A stretch of 64,000 bases of DNA from Zea mays. Lineage: Eukaryota; Streptophyta; Magnoliopsida; Poales; Poaceae. Numbering within the stretch: the stretch's first letter is position 1; each line of letters begins with the position of its first letter. Under the pieces are notes generated by a model. The model was not told where the DNA came from. It searched no databases and worked only from the letters and a program-made list of their open reading frames with translations. The translations under genes and the position numbers were made by a program. The stretch lies in contig NC_050105.1 in the NCBI RefSeq assembly GCF_902167145.1, positions 141,097,988 to 141,161,987 on the forward strand, given 5' to 3'. This document shows positions 31,563-43,455 of this stretch, piece by piece.

Positions 31563-32340
31563 GTCCTTGAGCATCCAACAGCCGAGGTCGAACTAACCTC
31601 CCACCGACCCGAGTCCGGCGCCGTCGACGACCAGCGCGGTGGCGCCATCGCTGGTGAAGGTCGGGACACGATTCTAGCGTGTAAACCCTCGGAGTATCGG
31701 TGCTACATGCGGAGGGGACGATGGCAAACTCAACAGAGAAGGTTTCTCACCCAGCTTGTAGCGCGGAGCACCCAGGCCACGGTGAAGCGCCATCCATGGC
31801 GGAGTATCAACGTCGGCGAGGAAATTCGCATGTCTTAGCCGCTGATTCCGCCAGGTGGGGGCACGCACATCATCCCCACGGCAAGGCGATGCACCAGGTC
31901 TTCCTTCCACGGCCAGAGACGCAGCCCCGACCGATGCACATGGCGGCGGCAATCTCCTTCTCTCTCCCTCTCTCTCTCTGGTTGCTACAACGGTGAGGGT
32001 TGAAGGGCTGCGACCCGGATTTTATAGCGCGGTGGCTGCGTGGGTTTCGAACTTCGCGCCGATTTGGGGGGAAAGGTCGGTCAGAGGCGCGCGAGCTACG
32101 CGCGCGACCCGCAGAATCTGTGCTGTCGGTCCGGTGTCCGGAGGTTGAAGGGAGTCTGATAGTGCGACCCCACATGGCAGGGAAATGAGTGAAGGCGCGT
32201 GAGAATGACGAGGTGGACCCTATGAGCCAGCGACAACTCAACCAGACGCGCACAGGTGCCTGCATGACCGACGCGGGGGAGAAGCTGGGCCGCGTGATGG
32301 GGCTTTAGTGGGCCGAGAACGCGAGTGGAGAGGTGGTTCG
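31563..32340 (-). promoter_or_regulatory. Promoter-like GC-rich stretch, gene not identified
   Basis: Outside the gypsy LTR. On the minus strand it shows GCGCTATAAAATCC (TATA, about 32017-32030), then a GA-rich leader (about 31960-31980) and an ATG at about 31940 beginning MCIGRGCVSGRGRKTW. It looks like a core promoter with a 5' leader, possibly of a lost gene or of an unrecognised LTR. No protein family is recognised. Confidence 0.3.
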
Positions 32341-33137
32341 GCTGATTACTTTTGGCCCATGAGTACGAATTTGCTTTATTCTTTTCTGAATTTTGTTTCT
32401 CTAATTTCCAAATTCAATCTAAATTCAAATTTGTGTTTAAGTTTGTCATATCTAAATGCACAAGAAAAAAAGATTAGCATGAATGCACACATATTTATGA
32501 ATACTTACTTACTATTATATTCATTTACATAAGTGCTCCAAAAACATATAATAAGGAATAATGAACATGTTATTTGTTTATGAAAATATCATTTTTTTAA
32601 TGTGTGATCAGTTAAAAGTTAATTAAAAATGACAATTTGTTTCTCACTTACTTTGAGGAAAATAATATATTGTGTACTCTATATTAAAGTTTACTCGAGT
32701 ATTTAAAAAGTATTTATAGTTCAATAGAGCATCTCACTACTATTTATGTTGCGCGTTAATCCTTGTTTTCAAAAATCCAGCCTTCAAAATTCAAAGCTTA
32801 GGTATAATTTGAGATATCTAAATTTACTATTTTATTTCTTCATATATTTATTTTATTATCATTAATATTTTTTATACAGATTTTGGGCCTTACAGACGCT
32901 ACAGACCTTGGTTGTCAAATATCTCAGACCTGGACTCCTCATCGCCAATATAACCTAAGTGCGGCGGCGCCACCGTGTCCTCCTCGGCGGCACACACGGA
33001 GAAAGGACAGGAGCAAGACCGACTCGCCCCGTACCCACGTCGACGAGCATTGGTCGGCTCACGGCTGTAACCGTGGGCGGGGGCAGTATGTTGAGGAGGA
33101 AGAACAGGACGAAGGCCAGGAAGACGAACGGGACGTC
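32341..33137. other. AT-rich then GC-rich intergenic sequence
   Basis: 32341-32880 is AT-rich with no ORF I can support. 32883-33137 is GC-rich; short ORFs exist on both strands but none resembles a known protein. Confidence 0.5.
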
Positions 33138-33368
33138 TCACGACGGCGAAAACGATGATGCGCGCATGATGTGAAACGTCCTCATGGATGTGCAATCGCC
33201 ACTGCGTGGGTCAGTGTCGAGGCTGGTGTCGGACGAATATAGGGAGGAGGCGCCTGCTCCCACGCCCTTTGCCGAGAATGGGGTGGCGCGAAGGCGGAGG
33301 CATGAGGGGAGAGAGAAAAGAAGCAGGATGACGAACGAGGTGGCGGCAACTGAGACGAGGACCATCAT
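33138..33368 (-). CDS. Possible small secreted protein, 76 residues, unrecognised
   Basis: A minus-strand ORF starting MMVLVSVAATSFVILLLFSL followed by PSC, a textbook hydrophobic signal-peptide core, then a Ser/Asp-rich tail ending ASSFSPS. No family is recognised. It lies just upstream (left) of a hAT MITE and between transposons. There is no clear promoter, so it may be chance or a gene remnant. The hydrophobic start is what makes it worth listing. Confidence 0.25.
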   Translation of the reverse strand: MMVLVSVAATSFVILLLFSLPSCLRLRATPFSAKGVGAGASSLYSSDTSLDTDPRSGDCTSMRTFHIMRASSFSPS

Positions 33369-33465
33369 TATGTGTAGAGGTATAGATGGTCAAATGAGCC
33401 GTGTCTGGTGGGCCGGCCCGAGGCACAACCCATTTAATAGTGCCTGGGCCAGCCTGGCACGAGCA

Positions 33466-34047
33466 TAGGGCTGGACGAAATGCTCATGGCTTGCTGGCTC
33501 GCTCGGTTCATGGTCAGCTCGGATCGACTCGTTTGAATTTTTTCACGAGATGAGCTGACATCCTAGCTCGGTTCGTTAACGAGCCAGCTCGCGAGCTAAA
33601 CGAGCTACCATATTCCAGCAAAACTAAACTATATGCATATCATTTACATAATAATTGATGAACATGTTATATATGTGAGGTGTCTATGGCCTATGAATTA
33701 AACTAATGATTAATGAACTATGTCTATGTGTTAATTTGGTCTATGCAAATATAATTATGGGTTAAACTGATGAACATGTATGTGAATTGTGAATTAATGA
33801 GTGATGAATTGTGCTAATTTAGTGTTACATTGACGTGGTTTGTGAAACTATGAGTATAATTACTATTCTCTATTGTTAAATTAGTTTAAAATTAACTAAA
33901 AATAATTATTATGTACATATTATTTTTTTCTGCTCTGGCTCGCGAGCTAAACGAGCCAGCTCGAGCTCGTAAATGAGCCGAGCCGAGATGACTTTGTGGC
34001 TCGTTACCTTAACGAGCCGAGTTGAGCTGGCTCGTTATCCACCCCTA
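33466..34047. mobile_element. hAT-type MITE with exact 8-bp duplication
   Basis: 582 bp. Termini are TAGGGCTGGACG and TTATCCACCCCTA. The duplication CACGAGCA is at 33458-33465 and 34048-34055. GAGCCAGCTCG-type repeats lie at both ends and the core is AT-rich without a transposase. It sits within flanking GGGCCGGCCCG-rich sequence (33378-33457 and 34056-34110) that resembles another, older hAT-like MITE whose ends I cannot fix. Confidence 0.9.
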
Positions 34048-34055
34048 CACGAGCA

Positions 34056-34605
34056 TCATGCTTGGGATGTAGCCTCAGCCCGTAGTGCTGGCCCGGCCCG
34101 TCACGATTATATTTTACAAAATGTAAGTTGGATAGTTCTTTAGCAAAAACGATAAGTAATGTATATTACATAATATAATTATTTTATTTATTACATAGTT
34201 CAATTTTGGCAACATAGGAACCCGATTTAAAAACAATGTATATTGTCAAATCTGGTAACAATATAGTTATAGAGGACTGAATTTAGAGAACGACGCTGAA
34301 GATAAAGAAGATATAAAGGGACAAATCGACAAAATCTTTTAAAGAAATATGCAAAGGACAACAAATATTTTTTTAGTGGATAGAATTTATAGGGCGTTGA
34401 GTCTTAAGCATTTAAAGGGAAGAGAGCTCAACAACAAAACAAGCCAAAGGGATGCTTTCAGTATGGAAAAGAGGGATATATATTACCCATATTGGCTATG
34501 CTCTACCACCAACCACATTACCCAAATCATGGTAGATCTTTTGTTTTCAATACACATTATATGACAAGAAAAGATGCTGGTTACTTGTCATAGGCCTGTA
34601 TAAAC
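34056..34605. other. Intergenic stretch left of Copia D
   Basis: After the MITE, AT-rich sequence with no supported gene. The last five bases, TAAAC (34601-34605), are the target duplication of Copia D. Confidence 0.5.
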
Positions 34606-34834
34606 TGTTGGATCTTTTATGGGCTTGGCCCATTTATTGAATAAACTCTATGGTGTGTAATGGTGGAGAATACCAATAGTACCACATTGGAAGTCCAAGG
34701 GTCTTTTGCCTTGACTTATATGGTGGGATTTATTCCACTTAACTTGAGAAGTCAAGAAATGGACAAGGGCGTGCCACGCGCGCGCGCGCCGCCGCTGCCG
34801 CCGGCCGGGCCGGGCCGGGCGTGGCGTGGCGAGG

Positions 34835-34883
<49 letters not shown>

Positions 34884-34949
34884 CGAGCGAGCGGGCGTGG
34901 TGTGGTTGTGTTAATTTTTAGCACTCACTAACCGCGTCAGCCGAGTGAC
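34606..34949 (+). repeat. 5' LTR of Copia D, first part
   Basis: Matches 48792-49110. It includes a CG-rich stretch and an AGGC microsatellite. It ends at GTGAC (34945-34949), the target duplication of Sirevirus E. Confidence 0.93.
34837..34884. repeat. AGGC microsatellite in the Copia D 5' LTR
   Basis: About eleven AGGC/GGCA units. The matching site in the 3' LTR (about 49030-49052) has only about five, so the array has changed since insertion. Confidence 0.9.
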
Positions 34950-36579
34950 TGAAAGTCGCCTAGAGGGGGGGGGGGTGAATAGGCGGAACCTGAAAATTAA
35001 AACTTTATCCCCCAACTAGATCCCTTGATTAGTGGTTAGAACAAGATATATAAATATCGTAGAATAGAAACTAAGTTCTTGCTTGAAAAAAGTATTGCTA
35101 AATGATGCGGAGGTGATAAATCAATACAATTAGTAAGTTATAGAATAACAAAGCAAGAAGCCTTAGATGAGAAGAGCACTAGGACAAGTTCTTTCTTGCA
35201 ACGTGTTGCTTCACTAAATGGGAATTTAACTTGAAGCAACACCAAATGATATTAGCAAAGAATGGTGCAAGAGAACTTAGAGTAAGGGAAAGCAAACAAA
35301 TCACAAGCAAAAGCACAATGAACACGGGTGATTTGTTTTACCGAGGTTCGGCCCTCGAAGGCCTAGTCCCCGTTGAGGAGTCCACTTAAGGACGGGTCTT
35401 TTTCAACCCTTTCTCTCTCTCCCGATCACACAAGGATCGGCGAGCTCTTCTTCTTCTCAAGGATCACTCTTGATCCCACAAGGACCACCACAATCTTTGG
35501 TGTCTCTTGCTAGCTTTTACAAGCCTCCAACACTTTGGAGGAAGTTTGAATGGGAGTCAAAACTCCACGCGCAAATGAACACAAAGATGAAGCACACACT
35601 ATCTCTCGATGAAACTCACAAGGCACTAGGGCTAAACTCAATCGAGTAGCTCTCAATTGCTTGCTCTCTCTTTTGTGGCACTTGTGTTGGTTGTAGTGGA
35701 CTAAATCTTGTGTATAGGATGGATCAATGAATATATGTGGTTGGGAGGGCTTGAGTATGTCAACTAGATGACTTGGAATGTTGCTTGGGCTCCCACTCCT
35801 TGAAGTGGCCGGTTGGGGTGGTATTTATAGCCACCATCCAAAAACTAGCCGTTGATGAAGTCTGCTGGCGATGGGTGCACCGGACAGTCCGGTGCACACC
35901 GGACATGTCCGGTGCCCCAGCCACGTCATCCTATCCGTTGGGGTTGGAGCTGGTCGACCGTTGGAGGCTTTTGTCCTCATGTGGCACCGGACAGTCCGGT
36001 GCACACCGGACAGTCCGGTGCCTCTCTGATCCTCTGCTCTGACTTCTGCCGCGTGCACTGTTCACTGTCAGAGTCGACCGTTGGCGCGAAGTAGCCGTTG
36101 CTCCGAGGTTGCACCGGACAGTCCGGTGCACACCGGACATGTCCGGTGAATTATAGCGGAGCAGTCTTCGTGAAATCCCGAGGCTGCCGAGTTCCTGAGG
36201 CCGCGTTCCGTTGGAGCACCGGACACTGTCCGGTGTACACCGGACAGTCCGGTGAATTATAGTGGGCTGCGCCTGAGAAACCCGAAGGCGAAGAGTTTGA
36301 AGGCAATCTTCCCTGGTGCACCGGACACTGTCCGGTGGTGCACCAGACACTGTCCGGTGGCACACCGGACAGTCCGGTGCGCCCGACCAGGGAGCACTTC
36401 GGTTTCCTTTTTGCTCCTTTCTTTTGACCCTTGTCTTGTTCTTTTTATTGGTTTTATGTTGAATCTTTGACACCTGTAGAATATATGATCTAGAGCAAAC
36501 TAGTTAGTTCAATTAGTTGTGTTGGTCATTCAACCACCAAAATCATTTAGGAAAAGGTTTAAAGCCTATTTCCCTTTCA
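34950..36579 (-). repeat. 3' LTR of Sirevirus E
   Basis: A 1630-bp LTR on the minus strand, starting TGAAAGGGAAATAGGC at 36579. It has CACCGGAC..GTCCGGTG palindromes from 35878 to 36380 and a TATAAATA (minus) at about 35824-35831 between GGTGGC and CCACC arms. Confidence 0.93.
35878..36380. promoter_or_regulatory. Palindrome cluster in the E LTR
   Basis: At least eight CACCGGACAGTCCGGTG, CACCGGACATGTCCGGTG and CACCGGACACTGTCCGGTG palindromes, often paired. One copy near 36341 is damaged (CACCAGACACTGTCCGGTG). The same set recurs at 42749-43251. Confidence 0.75.
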
Positions 36580-37370
36580 ATCTCCCCCTTTTTGGTGATT
36601 GATGCCAACACAAACCAAAGCAAATATATAAGAGCATAATTGAACTAGTTTGCCTAAGGTAAGTGCAAAGATTACTTGGAATTAAACCAATATTGATTTC
36701 ATAAGATATGCATGAATGGTTTTCTTTGTTTTTAACATTTTGGACCATGCTTGCACCACATGTTTTGTTTTTGCAAAATCTTTTGTAAATCTTTTCAAAG
36801 TTCTTTTTGCAAATAGTCAAAGGTAAATGAATAAGAGTTTACAAAGCATTTTCAAGATTTGAAATTTTCTCCCACTGTTTCAAATGCTTTTCCTTTGACT
36901 TAACAAAACTCCCCCTAAATGAGATCCACCTCTTAGTGTTCAAGAGGGTTTTGATATACCATTGTGAAATACTACTTTCTCCCCCTTTTGAACACAACAG
37001 GATCCCAATTGATAAATACTTCTTGGAAAACACTAAGTTTTGAAATTGGTGGTGGTGCGGTCCTTTTGCTTTGGGCTCATTTCTCCCCCTTTTTGGCATG
37101 AATCGCCAAAAACGGAATCATTAGAGTCCTTTTCTTTCTCTCCCCCTTTGGCAAACAATTGAAATATTCCAATTGAAATAGAGATATGAGTGAAGATTAT
37201 ACCAAAGTGGAGAACTATGCGGAGTACCGACAAAGAGTGGATAATACCGATGGAGTTGAGTGGAAGCGTCGTCTTTGCCGAATATTCCATTTCCCTTTCA
37301 ATCTACGACTTAATCATAGAGATCACTTGAAAGCACATTAGTCGTAGACATAAAGAGATATGATCAAAAA
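36580..37370 (-). other. Polypurine-rich 3' region of Sirevirus E
   Basis: On the minus strand this ends AAAAAGGGGGAGAT at the LTR and carries further GGGGGAG runs near 36908, 36980, 37082, 37140 and 37418. Much of it is alignable with the region downstream of pol in elements B and C (for example ATTCATGCCAAAAAGGGGGA and the block around CGACTAATGTGCTTTCAAG). Confidence 0.75.
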
Positions 37371-40229
37371 GATACATTAAATTAAGCATGATCATAGTTC
37401 TATACAACATAGATTTCTCCCCCTAAATATGTGCATTGAGAGGAAGAACACATATTTTGGCCTAAAATGCCAATTGCACATAGTTAGGTTGATGAGAACA
37501 TCTCTAAATCATATAGAATGTGAAGTGCATTGTTCATAGGATAAGTGTGATGCTCATGACAGTTTATGCACTACTGAAAGCATGTTACAAATATTTTAAG
37601 CATTTTCCCTTAAGGATTTCAAAGAGGCTTAAGGACCATCCACCTTTGAGACAAAGGCAGCTTATCCTCGTTACAAGGTCAAGCTTTAAGCTCTTTGACA
37701 ATAAGATTACTTCATCCAAGTTAACAAAGATGCATAAATGCAAGAATGAAATGTTTGAGAGGTTAAACTAGGTATGAAGCAGGGAAATTGCATGGACATG
37801 CTTTCTCTTCCTTTTATACAAGATATGTAAAGAAAGTATAGAAAAGGAAGATTCAGGTACAAGTTTGAATGAAAGGAAGTGGTTTTACCCTTTTGTACCT
37901 TCACAAAGAGACGCTCTCTTCATTGTGCTTTGTCCTTAGTCTTAGTTGCTTAAGACCTATACTTAACAACAATATATGGAAATACTTTGCACAAGAGAGA
38001 GTTCTTCAACTAGTGATCTTTTTCAAGTTATTGTTAGCATATATCAAATGGATCACAAGTTGCATAAATGAATCATGAATTCTCCTTTTTCCTTAGTGCA
38101 TATCAAGATAGATGTCAATTAAAATTACCAATTGAAATTAAATTGAAATTACATGAGGCACTAAGAAGCATAAGTGATAATTGAAGTTGTTCAATAATCA
38201 ACCAATATGCGATCAAGAGAACAACATAGGCAATAGATTTTCAATCAAGCTTAAAAATAGGAGAATCCAATAAGCATGCTACTTTAGAAATGAAAGCAAC
38301 AATCCTTGATAAACGCGACTTTATTTTAACAGGTTGGATGAATGTGTAGTAGCATACTATATGAGAAACATTATTCTCATGCAAGAGACTATATGAAATT
38401 ACTAAGATAGAGCAATAGTCTCAACATAATCAAAATATAATAATGGACTCCCCCGAAAGATATGCATCAAGTAATTGAAAGAATTGATTTTGATGCATTC
38501 ATTTTTAAGGACATAAAGGGAGACTCATTATACATCTTGATCGAGGCTTATGAATTTTGCAATAAACAACTTAAGCCTGGTACTCTCATAATGAAAGGAT
38601 TTAGAATACTTACAATCACACCATAGATTATTTTGTAGATCTTACTATCCAAGTAGGTGGTGTTGTTCTTGATGTCCTCCTTTTTCATTTGAGAGTCCTC
38701 CCTTTGTATTTGTCTCTTTTTCCTTCCAAACTTATTGAAAATACTCAAGAGACATGTTAACAGCGCAAGGGAGTATATGGTGAAGGATGATTACTTTAGA
38801 TAATTAGCATACATAATTCATCATCCACAAGTCACACAGACATGAAGTAAAATCCTTAACATTAGTGCATTTCATTTGAGAAAAATGAGTGAGCACCTTT
38901 TAAGCATTTTAATAATCATTGGAGATTTTACTTTATCATATTGAAGTTAGTTAATCATCACTTGGAAGCAAATCAATATGATAACATATATATAAATATC
39001 GCAAAGGCATTAAATAGATTCTAATGGACATGAGCTTTTAGAAGAATGAGATTGAATGCACATTTAGTTGAAATGAGTCCAATAAAGAATCTATTTCTCA
39101 CATGGGTAGAATATGATAATTTAGATTAAATAGTCATTGAGATGGGAACTAATTTTAACCAAGAAGATGAGTTCCCATACCTTTGCTTTTACCTCTCTTC
39201 CTTTGGGTGAAGAGCAACCCATGAGGCTTGTGGCATTAAACTTGCACTTACTCTCTTATAGATTTTCATAAGTAAGCTCAAGAGAGATGTTAAGAACAAC
39301 ACAAGCACTAGTTTCCCTTTTTGTAATCATTTTTGATAAAGAATGAAAAGGTGAATTATTAAAGCATGGAAACTTTATAACATGAACTAGATTATTCTAT
39401 GAAGTATGCCTAGTTTTAACTTATAAAACAAGCATGGTAAATTCTTGAGACTTAAGAGAATAAATCTAATTCATAACATGGAGAGCGATAAATGTAGAAG
39501 AATCATATCCAATATAAGCAATAAAACATACAACATAAATTATTGGATTGATTTTCCTTGTCATGATGGATTACGCATTTCCATAGAGAAAATTATCTCT
39601 ACAAGTGAGACTACTTAAATTATTTAGATAAAAACATTAGTCTCACTTTTCTAGCTATAGAGAGAATTTTTCCTTTTATAAGTGTCCTAAGTATTTGAAT
39701 TCCTTACATGACACCTTATTCTTTTAAGAACATGAAATATCTCTCTATATCTAGAACATGGCAATAATAATTAATGTAAAAACATGCCATGAGAATTTGC
39801 AACAATTTAGAGCATGTAGATTGTCATAATATAGAATTGATAAATACACAATCTACCATATGAGAGGAATTTCTTCAAAGAATGATGACATAGTTTTAAA
39901 ACATGCTTAAGTGCTTTCTATTTCTATGTGACTACACAAGACACACGACAATTTAAGATAATTGCACTTAAGAATATAAATGTTACCATCCTTTGACTTT
40001 CCTCCATGTTGTAGGCTTTGATATTCCGCACATGATAATTCTTTAATTCCTACAACATCAATATCTTCCCGAGATGATATGAGTTTTGAATACAATAAAC
40101 TGAAGTAACCTTGGGTCAATTTTGAATATGTAGATCATTTGAAGATTGATAGCTTGAGTTGATAAGAATTGAATTAACTCCCTCAAGCACCCCAAAGGTT
40201 CATACCATCTCCTTTTCCTACAAAGCTTG
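37371..40229 (-). other. AT-rich internal region of Sirevirus E without pol
   Basis: 2.9 kb where pol would be expected. I find no YVDD, DSG, DNGTEF or RNase H motif on either strand and no ORF longer than about 85 codons. Diverged direct repeats are hinted at, for example CTCAAGAGACATGTTAACA (about 38741) and CTCAAGAGAGATGTTAAGAA (about 39279), each next to a run of Ser/Lys-type low-complexity sequence. Function unknown. Confidence 0.6.
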
Positions 40230-41775
40230 TCAAGCATATTTTGGTACCCATCGCTTGATGGGTCTGTTAAGGTTAGTAAACAAAGATCTAGGAACCCAAA
40301 AGTCCTTTGTGTTAGCACTAGGTAGACTCATTACCTTTCTAGCACAAGTTGCAATTTTGGGTTGCCTAGTTACATGAAAATTAATTGACAAGCTAGGAGT
40401 GGAATTGTTACCAATGGGACAATCCTTGCATTGATGTCCCTTTCTTCGGCATGTGTAGCATAGGCGTTTTTCAAGTTTTGAAGTTTTCTTCTTTCCTTGC
40501 TTGTTGCCTGCTACATGGTTAGTAAAAACTTTCCTTTCTAACCCTATGCCTTTTTGTTTTAAATGGGGACAAGATCTAAGCAAGTGTCCCTTCTTGGAGC
40601 ATTCAAAACAAAGTCTATCATCCTTGTTAATAATCAAGCCATTAATATAGGGACATGACCTAATCAAGTGCCCCTCTTCAAAGCATTCACTACACCTCTT
40701 ATTGTGAAGTGTGGCTTGATCATTACCTTGGATGTTACCTTTTGTGGAGGCGTGGTTGAGGCTTTTGGAGGAGGTGTTGAATTTCATATTTTGTTCCCTC
40801 CTCATGGCAATCCTTAAATCCTTGACATTTTCTTCAAGGGATGTAGTGCATGCCACGGTTATTCCCGTCTCAAGCTTCTTCACCATGTGATCACGGTTAT
40901 CTTGAGAAGGTTGGGCAATGCATTTCCCTTTTAGTTGTGTCAAGCCCATCTTTAGCCTCTCATTTTCTTCTTTGAGCTTTTGATGTGAATCATCGTTTGT
41001 TCCTTTGAACCAAATCAACATGAGAGCACTTTAGCTCCTCATGTTCTTTAGTCAACTCGTCAAAGTGTAGCATTTTTATGGAGAGAATATCTTCTAGCCT
41101 TTGACGAGCTTCGCTTTGCTCTCTCGCTCTTTCTAGAAGTTTGAGCATGACTGCCTTATCTTCTTGGCTTAGGCGAGCGTAGAGTTGTACAAAGCTCCTT
41201 TCTTCCTCCTCATTCTCATTTGTGCTTCCGCTATCATTTGCATTAGCCACACAACACATGTGGGAATCAAAATGGGAAGACAAACCTTTTGGAGAGGTGG
41301 ATTCATCGTTTGGTCTCCATCGTTCATTTTCTTCTTCTTCCTTGCAAGGGTTAGTATCACAAATACCAAAGGAAGTAGAAGCACAAAATGAACTATCATG
41401 TTTGGACTCATCAAATTTGCTACTAATTCTAGTCCAAATATCATGCACATCATGGATGGATTCGTCATAGTTTGATATGAAGGCATGATAATCTTCTTTG
41501 CTAAGAGAATTAGTTAAGATGTCAAAAGCTAGATAGTTTAAGCGATAACATCTTTGATCTTCCTCGGAATTAATTTCTCCATTGAAATTAGAGGGAAAAA
41601 TACTCTTGTCTATAATTTGTTCTAATCGTGGATCTATGGTTCTAAAAGCATTTATCACACTAGTAGACCATGAGTCATAATTGGAACAATCATCAAGTAA
41701 AATCTCAAGAGTTACCTCCTTCCGAGTTGTGTTCTCCTGGGTCCTCTTGTTCTTTTGGGATCTTCTCCGAGCCAT
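40230..41775 (-). pseudogene. gag-like gene of Sirevirus E with three zinc knuckles, one frameshift
   Basis: From ATG 41775 the minus strand encodes a 261-residue first part: MARRRSQKNKRTQ, a capsid-like segment (CSNYDSWSTSVINAFRTIDP), an acidic stretch and a coiled coil. The frame then passes, at 40990-41021, to a second part of about 263 residues with three CCHC knuckles: CSECFEEGHLIRSC, CFECSKKGHLLRSC and CYTCRRKGHQCKDC. It ends in a basic tail, RWVPKYA, resembling the WVPKVKN end of other Sirevirus Gags. The break looks like a small tandem gain near AACAAACGATGA. The order (coiled coil, knuckles, WVPK tail) is that of a Sirevirus Gag, but the sequence is far from that of B and C, which have one knuckle. 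Confidence 0.75.
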
Positions 41776-41810
41776 CACTTCGAGTTGTTAGACTCAAGAT
41801 GAAGTGCCTA

Positions 41811-41822
41811 GCTCTGATACCA
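41811..41822 (-). other. Primer binding site of Sirevirus E
   Basis: TGGTATCAGAGC on the minus strand, two bases inside the 5' LTR. Confidence 0.93.
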
Positions 41823-41824
41823 AT

Positions 41825-43450
41825 TGAAAGTCGCCTAGAGGGGGGGTGAATAGGCGGAACCTGAAAATTAAAACTTTATCCCCCAACTAGATCCCTTGAT
41901 TAGTGGTTAGAACAAGATATATAAATATCGTAGAATAGAAACTAAGTTCTTGCTTGAAAAAAGTATTGCTAAATGATGCGGAGGTGATAAATCAATACAA
42001 TTAGTAAGTTATAGAATAACAAAGCAAGAAGCCTTAGATGAGAAGAGCACTAGGACAAGTTCTTTCTTGCAACGTGTTGCTTCACTAAATGGGAATTTAA
42101 CTTGAAGCAACACCAAATGATATTAGCAAAGAATGGTGCAAGAGAACTTAGAGTAAGGGAAAGCAAACAAATCACAAGCAAAAGCACAATGAACACGGGT
42201 GATTTGTTTTACCGAGGTTCGGCCCTCGAAGGCCTAGTCCCCGTTGAGGAGTCCACTTAAGGACGGGTCTTTTTCAACCCTTTCTCTCTCTCCCGATCAC
42301 ACAAGGATCGGCGAGCTCTTCTTCTTCTCAAGGATCACTCTTGATCCCACAAGGACCACCACAATCTTTGGTGTCTCTTGCTAGCTTTTACAAGCCTCCA
42401 ACACTTTGGAGGAAGTTTGAATGGGAGTCAAAACTCCACGCGCAAATGAACACAAAGATGAAGCACACACTATCTCTCGATGAAACTCACAAGGCACTAG
42501 GGCTAAACTCAATCGAGTAGCTCTCAATTGCTTGCTCTCTCTTTTGTGGCACTTGTGTTGGTTGTAGTGGACTAAATCTTGTGTATAGGATGGATCAATG
42601 AATATATGTGGTTGGGAGGGCTTGAGTATGTCAACTAGATGACTTGGAATGTTGCTTGGGCTCCCACTCCTTGAAGTGGCCGGTTGGGGTGGTATTTATA
42701 GCCACCATCCAAAAACTAGCCGTTGATGAAGTCTGCTGGCGATGGGTGCACCGGACAGTCCGGTGCACACCGGACATGTCCGGTGCCCCAGCCACGTCAT
42801 CCTATCCGTTGGGGTTGGAGCTGGTCGACCGTTGGAGGCTTTTGTCCTCATGTGGCACCGGACAGTCCGGTGCACACCGGACAGTCCGGTGCCTCTCTGA
42901 TCCTCTGCTCTGACTTCTGCCGCGTGCACTGTTCACTGTCAGAGTCGACCGTTGGCGCGAAGTAGTCGTTGCTCCGAGGTTGCACCGGACAGTCCGGTGC
43001 ACACCGGACATGTCCGGTGAATTATAGCGGAGCAGTCTTCGTGAAATCCCGAGGCTGCCGAGTTCCTGAGGCCGCGTTCCGTTGGAGCACCGGACACTGT
43101 CCGGTGTACACCGGACAGTCCGGTGAATTATAGTGGGCTGCGCCTGAGAAACCCGAAGGCGAAGAGTTTGAAGGCAATCTTCCCTGGTGCACCGGACACT
43201 GTCCGGTGGTGCACCAGACACTGTCCGGTGGCACACCGGACAGTCCGGTGCGCCCGACCAGGGAGCACTTCGGTTTCCTTTTTGCTCCTTTCTTTTGACC
43301 CTTGTCTTGTTCTTTTTATTGGTTTTATGTTGAATCTTTGACACCTGTAGAATATATGATCTAGAGCAAACTAGTTAGTTCAATTAGTTGTGTTGGTCAT
43401 TCAACCACCAAAATCATTTAGGAAAAGGTTTAAAGCCTATTTCCCTTTCA
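41825..43450 (-). repeat. 5' LTR of Sirevirus E
   Basis: 1626-bp copy of 34950-36579. The promoter TATA (minus) is at about 42695-42702 and the palindrome cluster at 42749-43251. Confidence 0.93.
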
Positions 43451-43455
43451 GTGAC

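Larger units (their letters stand above)
34950..43450 (-). mobile_element. Sirevirus E: gag-only, non-autonomous, very young
   Basis: An 8.5-kb minus-strand element with Sirevirus termini, flanked by GTGAC (34945-34949 and 43451-43455). Its 3' LTR is 34950-36579 and its 5' LTR 41825-43450; the PBS is TGGTATCAGAGC. The internal region holds a gag-like frame with three zinc knuckles (40230-41775), 2.9 kb of AT-rich sequence with no pol domain, and an Opie-like polypurine region (36580-37370). By eye the LTRs differ by about one substitution (gtagcc/gtagtc near 36090 and 42964) plus the length of the G run near the end. It therefore moved very recently although it encodes no enzymes. Confidence 0.92.

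Noticed and set aside
33378..34110. Outer hAT-like MITE around the 33466-34047 element
   Set aside because: The left part (TAGATGGTCAAATGAGCCG) looks right but I could not find a matching right terminus or duplication, so no boundaries are claimed.
36580..40229. Search for a hidden pol or env gene in element E
   Set aside because: No RT, integrase, protease or RNase H motif on either strand and no long frame; treated as non-coding.
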